Shown piece after piece: positions 1 to 6,909 of a stretch of 8,518 nt of DNA. How positions within the stretch are numbered: the stretch's first letter is position 1; each line of letters opens with the position of its first letter. The stretch lies in contig CAXQRU010000137.1 of assembly GCA_964226685.1 (NCBI GenBank), positions 1-8,518 on the forward strand, in the 5' to 3' direction. The stretch is from CAXQRU01 sp964226685 (GTDB lineage Bacteria; Pseudomonadota; Gammaproteobacteria; Pseudomonadales; Cellvibrionaceae). The notes below the pieces were generated by a model. That model did no database searches. It saw only the letters and a list, made by a program, of their open reading frames with translations, and was not told where the DNA came from. The position numbers were made by a program, and so were the translations under genes.

Positions 1-23
1 CCTACACGACGCTCTTCCGATCT
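1..23 (+). other. Illumina TruSeq adapter remnant (artefact)
   Basis: These 23 bases are identical, as I know the sequence, to the 3' end of the Illumina TruSeq universal adapter / read 1 primer site, ending in CTCTTCCGATCT. The genomic sequence begins at about position 24. This marks the window start as a contig end that was not adapter-trimmed. The true upstream region of fliP, including its ribosome binding site and probably fliO, is therefore missing. The adapter has no stop codon in the fliP frame, so a gene caller that allows partial genes could wrongly extend fliP to position 1. Confidence 0.96.
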
Positions 24-27
24 TGAT

Positions 28-795
28 ATGTTCCAATTTAAAAATAAAGTCCTACTCATTTTTATGATTTTCTTGCCCTGCAGTTTTGCTTGGGCGCAAA
101 CTAATGCTGTTGATCCAACAGATTTTACCGCTGTAACGGTTGTTTCAAATCCTGATGGCAGTCAAGATTATAATATAAAAATTCAAGTGTTAGCGTTAAT
201 GACTGCGCTGACGTTTCTCCCAGCATTACTGCTGATGATGACTTCGTTTACTCGTATCATTATTGTCTTTGCTATATTAAGGCAAGCGCTAGGTTTGCAG
301 CAATCACCATCTAATCAGATTTTGGTGGGTATGTCTTTGTTTTTGACATTGTTCATTATGTCGCCAGTATTTGATAGTGTAAATACTAATGCCATACAGC
401 CTTATATTAATGAAGAAATACAGTCTGAAGAGGCGATGCTTAGGATAAAAAAACCATTTCATGAATTTATGCTTTCTCAAACTCGTGAAAGTGATTTAAA
501 GCTATTTATTGAAATTTCAAATTCTGATGAATTTCTTAGTCCAGAAAATGTACCATTGACAGTATTAATTCCAGCATTCATTACTAGTGAACTGAAAACA
601 GCATTTCAAATTGGATTTATTCTTTTTATTCCATTTTTAGTCATTGATAGTGTGGTAGCCAGTGTATTAATGGCAATGGGTATGATGATGTTATCGCCAC
701 TCATTATCTCGTTGCCATTTAAAATTATGTTGTTTGTTTTGGTCGATGGGTGGGCAATGTTGATGGGCACATTGGCATCCAGTTATGGTATTTGA
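28..795 (+). CDS. fliP: Flagellar type III export gate protein FliP
   Basis: FliP is an inner-membrane protein that, with FliQ and FliR, forms the core export gate of the flagellar type III secretion system. The protein has 255 residues, near the usual length of about 245-255. It begins with a cleavable signal peptide, as is known for FliP: two lysines (K5, K7), a hydrophobic stretch at 8-22 and a likely cleavage site AWA|Q after residue 23. A hydrophobic helix pair follows, containing LTFLPALLLMMTSFTRIIIV. Near the C-terminus come the family blocks FIPFLVIDSVVASVLMAMGM and LPFKIMLFVLVDGW. The start ATG lies 4 bases after the adapter, so no ribosome binding site is visible. The complete signal peptide supports this start. 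A TGA at 24-26 could be the end of an upstream fliO, but this is a guess. FliQ follows after 12 bases. Confidence 0.96.
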   Translation: MFQFKNKVLLIFMIFLPCSFAWAQTNAVDPTDFTAVTVVSNPDGSQDYNIKIQVLALMTALTFLPALLLMMTSFTRIIIVFAILRQALGLQQSPSNQILVGMSLFLTLFIMSPVFDSVNTNAIQPYINEEIQSEEAMLRIKKPFHEFMLSQTRESDLKLFIEISNSDEFLSPENVPLTVLIPAFITSELKTAFQIGFILFIPFLVIDSVVASVLMAMGMMMLSPLIISLPFKIMLFVLVDGWAMLMGTLASSYGI

Positions 796-807
796 GCGAG
801 GTGTGTA

Positions 808-1077
808 ATGACTCCAGAAATTGTTATGGATTTATTTGGTAATGCATTATTTTTAACATTATTGGTGGTTTCGGTGATTGTTGGCCCCAGTTTGATCGTT
901 GGTTTAATAGTTAGCACCTTTCAGGCGGCTACCCAAATCAATGAGCAAACACTGAGTTTTTTGCCAAGGCTGTTAGTTACATTAGCGACTATTATGATGG
1001 CGGGAGGTTGGTTGATCACTAAGTTTATGGAGTTATTTTCAACTACATTTACCAGTATCCTCAATGTTATTGGCTGA
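808..1077 (+). CDS. fliQ: Flagellar export gate protein FliQ
   Basis: FliQ is a small inner-membrane subunit that packs around the FliP/FliR core of the flagellar export gate. The product has 89 residues, exactly the usual size. It consists of two hydrophobic helices (about 13-38 and 50-73) joined by a loop with the strongly conserved family wording STFQAATQINEQTLSFLP. It starts with ATG 12 bases after the fliP stop, with GAGG at 798-801 as ribosome binding site at suitable spacing. It sits between fliP and fliR, as in nearly all flagellar operons. The identification is firm, because the loop motif and size are diagnostic. The only close relatives are virulence secretion proteins of the SctS family, which the flagellar context excludes. 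Confidence 0.96.
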   Translation: MTPEIVMDLFGNALFLTLLVVSVIVGPSLIVGLIVSTFQAATQINEQTLSFLPRLLVTLATIMMAGGWLITKFMELFSTTFTSILNVIG

Positions 1078-1079
1078 AT

Positions 1080-1859
1080 ATGATTGTTGTAACGGAAGAA
1101 GCCATTGTTAACTTAATCGGTCAGTATGTCTATCCGTTATTTCGATATGCCGCATTTTTTATGGCGGCTCCAATTTTCAGTACCCGAGTGGTTTCTACTA
1201 GAATACGTTTAGTGTTAAGTATTGCGATAACAATAATTGTTGTTCCAATTTTGCCCCAGCAACAAATATTTGATGGTTTGTCGTTGTCTAATTTGCTGGT
1301 GGTAGTGGATCAAGTTCTTATTGGCCTTTCTCTCGGATTTGCTTTGCAGGTGGTTTTTCAGCTATTTGTGCTCTCAGGCCAATATATGGCTATGAAGATG
1401 GGTTTGGGTTTTGCATCAATGAACGATCCTTCAAATGGTGTGTCGGTGACAGTCCTGTCTCAATTCTATTTGCTAACCGCTACCTTACTTTTTTTAAGTA
1501 TTAATGGCCATCTTGAAATTATTTCAGTATTGACAGAGAGTTTTTCTCTCTTGCCTGTCTATCAAGGAGGCTTGAGTATAGGAGCTTATGAATCCATATT
1601 GCAGTTGGGTAGTTGGATGTTCTCAGGCGCATTGACAATTGCTTTGCCGGTTATTACGGCTTTGTTGTTAGTGAATATTGCATTTGGTATTGTGAATAGA
1701 GCAGCTCCGCAAATGAATATTTTTGCGGTTGGCTTTCCTATCACCTTATTATTAGGTTTGTTGGTTATGTGGATTGGTTTTCCGGCATTCCTGGATTCGT
1801 TTTTGATCGTTATCGATCAAGGTATACAGTTCTGTAAAAATATTCTGGAGTTGAGATAG
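1080..1859 (+). CDS. fliR: Flagellar export gate protein FliR
   Basis: FliR is the third membrane component of the export gate, completing the FliP5-FliQ4-FliR1 assembly known from structures. The protein has 259 residues (usual about 260) and is strongly hydrophobic, with roughly six membrane segments. It carries the family-typical stretch MKMGLGFASMNDPSNGVSV in the middle and GIVNRAAPQMNIFAVGFPIT towards the C-terminus. The ATG comes 2 bases after the fliQ stop. No Shine-Dalgarno can be seen in front of it, so translation probably depends on coupling to fliQ. Its TAG stop overlaps the GTG start of flhB by one base. Order, size and motifs leave little doubt. Confidence 0.96.
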   Translation: MIVVTEEAIVNLIGQYVYPLFRYAAFFMAAPIFSTRVVSTRIRLVLSIAITIIVVPILPQQQIFDGLSLSNLLVVVDQVLIGLSLGFALQVVFQLFVLSGQYMAMKMGLGFASMNDPSNGVSVTVLSQFYLLTATLLFLSINGHLEIISVLTESFSLLPVYQGGLSIGAYESILQLGSWMFSGALTIALPVITALLLVNIAFGIVNRAAPQMNIFAVGFPITLLLGLLVMWIGFPAFLDSFLIVIDQGIQFCKNILELR

Positions 1860-2989
1860 TGTCTGAAGATCAAGCCCAGGAAAAGACGGAAGAAGCAACG
1901 CCGAAGAAACTCGAAAAAGCCAAGGAAGATGGACAAATCCCTCGTTCAAAAGAACTGACTACTACCGCTGTATTGCTGGCTGGCTCCTGTGGTTTGCTTT
2001 TTTTAGGATCAATTTTGGCTGATAAATTATTTTCAGTGACAAAAGATAGCTTTATGCTAGAGAGGGATGACGTTTTTGATACTAGTGCTTTGTTAGTGCA
2101 TCTAGGTACAGCTTTCTATGAAGCTATTATGGGCTTGATGCCCATATTTGCGCTTCTTTTAATTGCCTCTATTGTAGGACCTATAGGTCTTGGTGGGTGG
2201 ATGTTTAGTGTCAAGTCACTAGCTCCAAAGTTAAGTCGAATGAACCCATTGGAAGGGCTAAAAAAAATGTTTTCGACGAAATCTTTGGTGGAATTATTCA
2301 AAGCATTAGCCAAAATCTCACTGGTAATGATATTGGCGATCATTTTGTTGAAATCTTTAGAGAAGGATATGATGAACTTGGCCACGGAAAACATTGACCA
2401 AGCAATAGCCCATGCAGTAGAAATGGTTCTATGGGTAACGCTTGGTTTGTCGTTAGCCACTATATTGATTGCTATGGTTGATATTCCCTTTCAAATATGG
2501 GATCACAAGAAAAAAATGAAGATGTCGGTCCAGGATATCAAAGATGAAATGAAGGATACGGAAGGAAAGCCAGAGGTAAAAGGTCGAATCCGTCAGTTGC
2601 AACGAGAAATTGCCAATCGAAAAATGCTATCAGATGTTCCAAAAGCTGATGTGGTCATAACAAACCCAACTCATTATGCGATCGCACTACAATATGATCC
2701 AGAAACGATGGCAACGCCCATTTTGTTGGCAAAAGGGGTGGATCAGATGGCTTTGAAAATAAGAGAAATTGCTGCAGCTCACAAAGTTGAAATTATCGAA
2801 TCACCAGCCTTGGCGAGATCAATTTATCATACGACCAAGATAGAAGAGACCATTCCAAGTGGATTGTTTTTAGCTGTTGCCAAAGTGCTCGCTTACGTCT
2901 ATCAGTTGAGACGATTCCGTCAAGGAAAATCCTCAAAACCGAGTTTTCCCTATCATATTGATGTGCCAAAAGACCTTCGCTTCGATTAA
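1859..2989 (+). CDS. flhB: Flagellar export switch protein FlhB
   Basis: FlhB switches export specificity from rod/hook to filament proteins and is an inner-membrane part of the export apparatus. The product has 376 residues. It begins with the family signature EKTEEATPKKLEKAKEDGQI (residues 8-27). About four membrane segments follow (roughly 35-55, 88-112, 145-165 and 185-208), then a charged linker and a cytoplasmic domain. The self-cleavage motif NPTH is at residues 269-272, the same numbering as in Salmonella FlhB, with cleavage expected between N269 and P270. The start is GTG, overlapping the fliR stop as TAGTG, with GGAG at 1847-1850 as ribosome binding site 8 bases upstream. The stop is followed by a 166-base gap before flhA, so a new transcript may begin there. 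Confidence 0.97.
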   Translation: MSEDQAQEKTEEATPKKLEKAKEDGQIPRSKELTTTAVLLAGSCGLLFLGSILADKLFSVTKDSFMLERDDVFDTSALLVHLGTAFYEAIMGLMPIFALLLIASIVGPIGLGGWMFSVKSLAPKLSRMNPLEGLKKMFSTKSLVELFKALAKISLVMILAIILLKSLEKDMMNLATENIDQAIAHAVEMVLWVTLGLSLATILIAMVDIPFQIWDHKKKMKMSVQDIKDEMKDTEGKPEVKGRIRQLQREIANRKMLSDVPKADVVITNPTHYAIALQYDPETMATPILLAKGVDQMALKIREIAAAHKVEIIESPALARSIYHTTKIEETIPSGLFLAVAKVLAYVYQLRRFRQGKSSKPSFPYHIDVPKDLRFD

Positions 2990-3042
2990 GGAACCTTTGA
3001 TAATTTTCGTACGCTTCCCTCTTATAAACGGCCGTATTCCAC

Positions 3043-3067
3043 GCTATGCATTTCATAGCTCATGAAA
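3043..3067. repeat. Two overlapping, mutually exclusive inverted repeats
   Basis: GCTATG (3043-3048) pairs perfectly with CATAGC (3054-3059) across a 5-base loop. TTTCAT (3051-3056) pairs perfectly with ATGAAA (3062-3067), also across a 5-base loop. The two share TTTCAT, so only one hairpin can form at a time. There is no T-run directly after them, which argues against a standard terminator of the fliP-flhB transcript. They lie about 40-55 bases upstream of the -24 element of the candidate sigma-54 promoter, so they could also be part of an activator-binding region. A perfect 8-base palindrome, ACGGCCGT, lies just upstream at 3028-3035. The repeats are visible; their function is inferred. Confidence 0.4.
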
Positions 3068-3096
3068 ACTCAGATTTTATACCAAAATGAGCAATG

Positions 3097-3111
3097 CGGT
3101 ATATTTTTTGC
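3097..3111 (+). promoter_or_regulatory. Candidate sigma-54 (RpoN) promoter of flhA
   Basis: The site reads CGGTAT, five bases, then TTGC, compared with the consensus TGGCAC-N5-TTGC. The invariant GG (3098-3099) and GC (3110-3111) are separated by exactly 10 bases, and the -12 half is perfect. The -24 half matches only three of six bases. Transcription would start near 3123, giving a leader of about 33 bases to the ATG at 3156. In Pseudomonas and Vibrio, class II flagellar genes including flhA are known to be controlled by RpoN with FleQ/FlrA-type activators, so the position makes sense. The weak -24 half keeps confidence moderate. Confidence 0.45.
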
Positions 3112-3155
3112 GATATAGCTATTAATTGTATTCATTAGTCAAAAAAGTGACGTTT

Positions 3156-5360
3156 ATGGCCTTACCTTCGCTATCGCAGTTTTCACTTCCTGATCGACAA
3201 AAGTTGACGTCAAATGCTAAAGGTTTACTAAAAGGCAATATTGGAATACCGGTTCTACTATTAATGTTGTTAGGCATGATGACTCTGCCTTTACCCGCAT
3301 TTTTGTTAGATATTTTATTTACCTTTAACATTGCTTTATCGATCGTTGTGCTATTGGTGGGGGTCTATAGTTTACGGCCCTTGGATTTTGCTGTTTTTCC
3401 TACGATTTTGTTAGTAGCCACTTTGATGCGATTGGGTTTGAATGTAGCCTCCACTCGTGTGGTTCTACTTGAAGGTCACAACGGAGGAGATGCGGCAGGT
3501 AAGGTGATACAGGCCTTTGGCGAAGTGGTTATCGGTGGTAACTATGCCGTTGGTATAGTTGTATTTTTGATCTTAATTATTATTAACTTCGTTGTTGTCA
3601 CTAAAGGTGCTGGTCGTATATCAGAGGTCAGTGCTCGATTTACATTGGATGCAATGCCTGGTAAACAAATGGCGATTGATGCTGATTTAAATGCGGGCTT
3701 AATTGATCAAGATGAAGCGCGAAGAAGGCGTCAAGAGGTAGCGAGTGAAGCGGATTTTTATGGGGCGATGGATGGTGCTAGTAAATTTGTGCGTGGAGAT
3801 GCGGTAGCCGGTATTTTGATTTTGATCATCAATGTGGTGGGTGGTTTGATCGTGGGTATGGCGCAGCATAACTTAGAGTTTCAAGATGCGCTGGAAAAAT
3901 ACATCTTACTGACCATTGGTGATGGTTTGGTTGCACAAATTCCTTCATTACTGTTGTCAACTTCAGCTGCGATTATGGTTACCCGAGTCAACAGCTCCGA
4001 GGATATGGGTAACCAAATAACCTCTCAGATGTTTGATTCACCCAAAGCGCTTGCGGTTTCTTCAGTCATTCTATTCTTGATGGGGATAGTGCCTGGAATG
4101 CCGCATTTTGCGTTTTTAAGCTTAGCAATTTTTTGTGGTTGGTTATCCTATGTTATCTACAAAAAGAAACTACCTCAAGAGCAAGAGTCTACTCAGGGTG
4201 CAAAGCCGGCTAATGCCCCACCTAAATCCCAATCGTTATCCTTAACCGGGCCTGAGCAAGCTCCCTTGCAAGGTGACATTCTTGAGAGAAGCCAAAATAG
4301 TGCCGAAATAACCTGGGACGATGTGATGCCTGTTGATATTGTTGGGCTTGAGGTCGGTTACCGGTTAATTCCATTGGTTGACAAGGCCCAGGGCGGTGAA
4401 CTTTTAGGTCGCATTAAGGGAGTTCGTAAGAAATTGTCGAAAGATATTGGTTTCTTGATTCCTTCGGTTCACATTCGAGATAACCTAGATTTACTACCCA
4501 ATCAATATCGAATTACGTTAATGGGAGTGACTTTAGGGGAAGCAGAAGTGTTTACGGACAAAGAACTTGCCATCAATCCTGGTCAGGTATTTGGTGAAAT
4601 TGCTGGTACCAAAACACAGGATCCGGCTTTTGGCTTAGACGCGATCTGGATCGATTCGGCTCATAAAGATAGAGCCCAAACTCTCGGCTATACCGTAGTG
4701 GATATTAGTACGGTTGTGGCGACCCATCTCAATCAAATTATGAAAAAGCATAGCTTTGAATTGCTGGGCCACGAGGATGTTCAGCAATTATTAGAAATGT
4801 TAGCGAAGCACTCGCCAAAGTTGGCCGAGGATTTGGTGCCAACTACCGTGACGTTGCATGTGCTGAGAAAAGTCTTGCAGCAATTATTGAGGGAAAATGT
4901 CTCCATACGTGATTTTAGATCGATTGCTGAAGCGATAACCGCTCAGGGGCCCAACCAAGATCCATCGCGTTTGATTGCTGCAGTACGAGTGGCATTATCC
5001 AGGCAAATTGTACAGTCTGTTATTGGCAGTGATTCAGTTTTGCCCGTTATGACCTTAGATCCAAATTTGGAACGGATATTGCTGAACTCAGTTATGCAAG
5101 CACAAAAATCTGGCGCTGATGATAGCGCTTTCATTGAGCCAAGTTTGGCTGAAAGGGTACAGAGAGCATTAGTGGATGCAGCTAGGCAACAGGAGTTAGA
5201 AGGTAAGGCCCTGATTTTACTCACGGCTGCGCCCTTAAGAGAAATGCTTTCTAAGTTTGTGCGAGTCTTAGTACCCGATATGACAGTACTGGCTTATACC
5301 GAAGTGCCAGATAACAAACAATTGACAGTAGAGCGAGTCGTGGGTGTTGAAGCTAGCTAG
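3156..5360 (+). CDS. flhA: Flagellar export gate protein FlhA
   Basis: FlhA is the large inner-membrane protein of the flagellar export apparatus. Its cytoplasmic nonamer docks chaperone-substrate complexes. From the ATG chosen here it has 734 residues. About eight membrane segments fill the first 330 or so residues, with LPLPAFLLDILFTFNIALS in the first block. The FHIPEP family signature at 154-177 begins RISEVSARF and includes MPGKQMAIDADLNAG. A glutamine/proline-rich linker (about 335-380) leads to the C-terminal cytoplasmic domain. An in-frame TTG at 3126 would add 10 residues, but it has no Shine-Dalgarno and would lie at the predicted transcription start. The ATG at 3156 has only a weak GTGA at 3147-3150. 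The gene ends with tandem stops TAGTAG, and flhF follows 29 bases after the first stop. Confidence 0.96.
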   Translation: MALPSLSQFSLPDRQKLTSNAKGLLKGNIGIPVLLLMLLGMMTLPLPAFLLDILFTFNIALSIVVLLVGVYSLRPLDFAVFPTILLVATLMRLGLNVASTRVVLLEGHNGGDAAGKVIQAFGEVVIGGNYAVGIVVFLILIIINFVVVTKGAGRISEVSARFTLDAMPGKQMAIDADLNAGLIDQDEARRRRQEVASEADFYGAMDGASKFVRGDAVAGILILIINVVGGLIVGMAQHNLEFQDALEKYILLTIGDGLVAQIPSLLLSTSAAIMVTRVNSSEDMGNQITSQMFDSPKALAVSSVILFLMGIVPGMPHFAFLSLAIFCGWLSYVIYKKKLPQEQESTQGAKPANAPPKSQSLSLTGPEQAPLQGDILERSQNSAEITWDDVMPVDIVGLEVGYRLIPLVDKAQGGELLGRIKGVRKKLSKDIGFLIPSVHIRDNLDLLPNQYRITLMGVTLGEAEVFTDKELAINPGQVFGEIAGTKTQDPAFGLDAIWIDSAHKDRAQTLGYTVVDISTVVATHLNQIMKKHSFELLGHEDVQQLLEMLAKHSPKLAEDLVPTTVTLHVLRKVLQQLLRENVSIRDFRSIAEAITAQGPNQDPSRLIAAVRVALSRQIVQSVIGSDSVLPVMTLDPNLERILLNSVMQAQKSGADDSAFIEPSLAERVQRALVDAARQQELEGKALILLTAAPLREMLSKFVRVLVPDMTVLAYTEVPDNKQLTVERVVGVEAS

Positions 5361-5389
5361 TAGCCTAAAGCCCATCGAAGGAGAACACA

Positions 5390-6811
5390 ATGCAAGCTAA
5401 AAAATTTACCGCGCCAGACATGAGAAGAGCCCTAGATATGGTTCGACTTTCCTTAGGGCCTGATGCCATGATTTTATCGACCAAGAGACAAGCAAAAGGT
5501 GTCGAAGTATTGGCGGCATGTGAAGAGGATATTGTTAAAGCTCGCGCTGAAATGACGCCATTTTCCCAGGATGAACAATTGTCAGAAGCGGATCGTCCGG
5601 AAGATCAGCAGGCCTTAAACCAAATCTCAGCCAATTACCAATCAGATCGGATATCCAGGTCTCGCGTCCAACCTTCGGTTGGCTTAGCATCGGGTAAAAC
5701 CAAACAGGAGTTAATGCGTGAACTTGAAGAGGCTCGTCAGCGCATGTTACGCAATAAAAAAATGGAGAATATGACCATTGGCGATTTAGCGGATCAAATT
5801 CATGAAGAGTCAAAAAGTAAAGCGGCAGCGGAGCGCTCTGAGTCTTTAGCTGAGCATTCAGGGCAAGAAATTGACGCCTTGAGAGAAGAAATCAATGGTT
5901 TGAGGGCACTTTTTGAGAACCAACTTGCCGAGCGGGTTGCGTCACAACAGGCGCTACCTCGTGTTCATAAAACCACAAAAAGCCCTGCAGCTGACGTGGT
6001 ACCCTTTAAATCGACTATTGGAAAGCGATTTTCTCGTTTAGGCTTGCAACAAAAAGCGACTCAAACCGTTTTGGCAAGCCTTAGTCAAGGCGTCAAAGAA
6101 AGACCGCTCACCAAAGAAGAATTATGGCCTGATGCCCTAGCTAAATTAGCCCACCATATCCCTGTAGACGCGAGTGATCCGGTTTCTTCTGGCGGTGTGT
6201 ATGCTCTATTGGGGCCAACCGGCGTGGGTAAAACCACGACGGTTGCGAAGTTAGCCGCGCGGCATGTTCTTAGCCGAGGTGCAAGCGAAGTGGCCTTGGT
6301 CACCACGGATACCTACCGCATAGCGGCACATGATCAATTATGTTCGCTAGGACGTATTCTCAATGTATCGGTCACGGTTATTGATCAATTAGATGAACTG
6401 GCCCCAACCATTGAGCTGTTGTCGAAACGCTTTCATTTAGTGATTATTGATACACCGGGTATGAATCTTAATGATCCTTTGCTTAGTGAGCATTTAATGG
6501 CTTTAAATCAAGTCAAAGGCATCAAAACCTTGTTAGCCGTCTCAGCAAATAGTCAATATCAAATGATGAGAGCCTCTGTTCATGCCTACCAAAAAGCGAA
6601 GCTTTCGGGTTGCGTGTTAACCAAACTGGATGAATCAGCCAGTTTAGGTGAGGCGATGAGTCTTCTTATGGAAGCGGGTCTACCACTGACCTACATTACT
6701 GATGGTCAATCCGTTCCAGATGATATTGATTGTATTAAAGCCCATCAACTGGTTGCTCGCTCACTCAATGTCATTAAAGAGCATAAGCTCGATCAAGTGG
6801 CGAGTGTGTGA
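5390..6811 (+). CDS. flhF: Flagellar polar-placement GTPase FlhF
   Basis: FlhF is an SRP-family GTPase (related to Ffh and FtsY) that marks the cell pole for flagellar assembly and recruits early basal-body proteins. The product has 473 residues. The N-terminal B domain starts MQAKKFTAPDMRRALDMVR. A variable, charged and probably partly coiled region spans about 60-215, and the NG domain fills the C-terminal half. GTPase motifs are intact: P-loop GPTGVGKT at 275-282, DTYR at 307-310, DTPG at 354-357 and TKLD at 411-414. The start is well supported by AAGGAG at 5378-5383, the strongest Shine-Dalgarno in the window, 6 bases from the ATG. The pairing with flhG downstream points to a polar flagellum. 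It is distinguished from Ffh and FtsY by the B domain and by the operon. Confidence 0.97.
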   Translation: MQAKKFTAPDMRRALDMVRLSLGPDAMILSTKRQAKGVEVLAACEEDIVKARAEMTPFSQDEQLSEADRPEDQQALNQISANYQSDRISRSRVQPSVGLASGKTKQELMRELEEARQRMLRNKKMENMTIGDLADQIHEESKSKAAAERSESLAEHSGQEIDALREEINGLRALFENQLAERVASQQALPRVHKTTKSPAADVVPFKSTIGKRFSRLGLQQKATQTVLASLSQGVKERPLTKEELWPDALAKLAHHIPVDASDPVSSGGVYALLGPTGVGKTTTVAKLAARHVLSRGASEVALVTTDTYRIAAHDQLCSLGRILNVSVTVIDQLDELAPTIELLSKRFHLVIIDTPGMNLNDPLLSEHLMALNQVKGIKTLLAVSANSQYQMMRASVHAYQKAKLSGCVLTKLDESASLGEAMSLLMEAGLPLTYITDGQSVPDDIDCIKAHQLVARSLNVIKEHKLDQVASV

Positions 6812-6815
6812 ATTA

Positions 6816-6845
6816 TTGATGAAGCTCTGAAATAGCATCTATACT
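6816..6845 (+). promoter_or_regulatory. Possible sigma-70 promoter for flhG-fliA
   Basis: TTGATG (6816-6821; four of six bases match the -35 consensus) is followed after 18 bases by TATACT (6840-6845; five of six match the -10 consensus). Transcription would start near 6852 and read into flhG and fliA. The site begins 5 bases after the flhF stop, in one of only two gaps of any size in the block. Such matches occur by chance in sequence of this composition, so this is a candidate only. Confidence 0.35.
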
Positions 6846-6854
6846 GAAGAGACA

Positions 6855-6870
6855 TGACAACTTTATGTCA
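6855..6870. repeat. Short inverted repeat in the flhF-flhG gap
   Basis: TGACA (6855-6859) and TGTCA (6866-6870) are perfect inverted copies separated by six bases. An alternative pairing one step out is GACAT (6851-6855) with ATGTC (6865-6869). The repeat lies directly downstream of the -10 of the possible sigma-70 promoter, where an operator would act. On the minus strand the right arm reads TTGACA, a perfect -35 hexamer, but no good -10 follows at the right distance. It is short, and function is unknown. Confidence 0.3.
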
Positions 6871-6890
6871 AGCTCGCTAACCTTGCGTGT

Positions 6891-6909
6891 AGGAGTAGAA
6901 ATGGTATGA
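6891..6909 (+). promoter_or_regulatory. Ribosome binding site and two-codon upstream ORF at flhG start
   Basis: AGGAG at 6891-6895 is 5 bases from an ATG at 6901 and 10 bases from the real flhG ATG at 6906. The first ATG opens a minimal reading frame, ATG GTA TGA (6901-6909), whose stop overlaps the flhG start codon. Upstream of 6906 the flhG frame has no other ATG, GTG or TTG back to the TGA at 6855-6857, so 6906 is the only possible flhG start. The Shine-Dalgarno is thus better spaced for the decoy ATG than for the gene. Confidence 0.55.

Noticed and set aside
2793..3056. Minus-strand ORF of 87 codons across the flhB end and the following gap
   Set aside because: Most of it is antisense to the conserved flhB C-terminus, its product matches no family I recognise, and I looked for no start signal that would rescue it. 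It is best explained as a shadow frame.
3126..3155. TTG start adding 10 residues to FlhA
   Set aside because: No Shine-Dalgarno precedes it, and it would lie at the predicted sigma-54 transcription start; the ATG at 3156 is a normal distance from the first membrane segment.
6849..6875. Minus-strand promoter starting with a perfect TTGACA (6866-6871)
   Set aside because: At 17-base spacing the -10 would be TTCAGT, a poor match. The better TATAGA lies about 22 bases away, which is too far, and no minus-strand gene follows.
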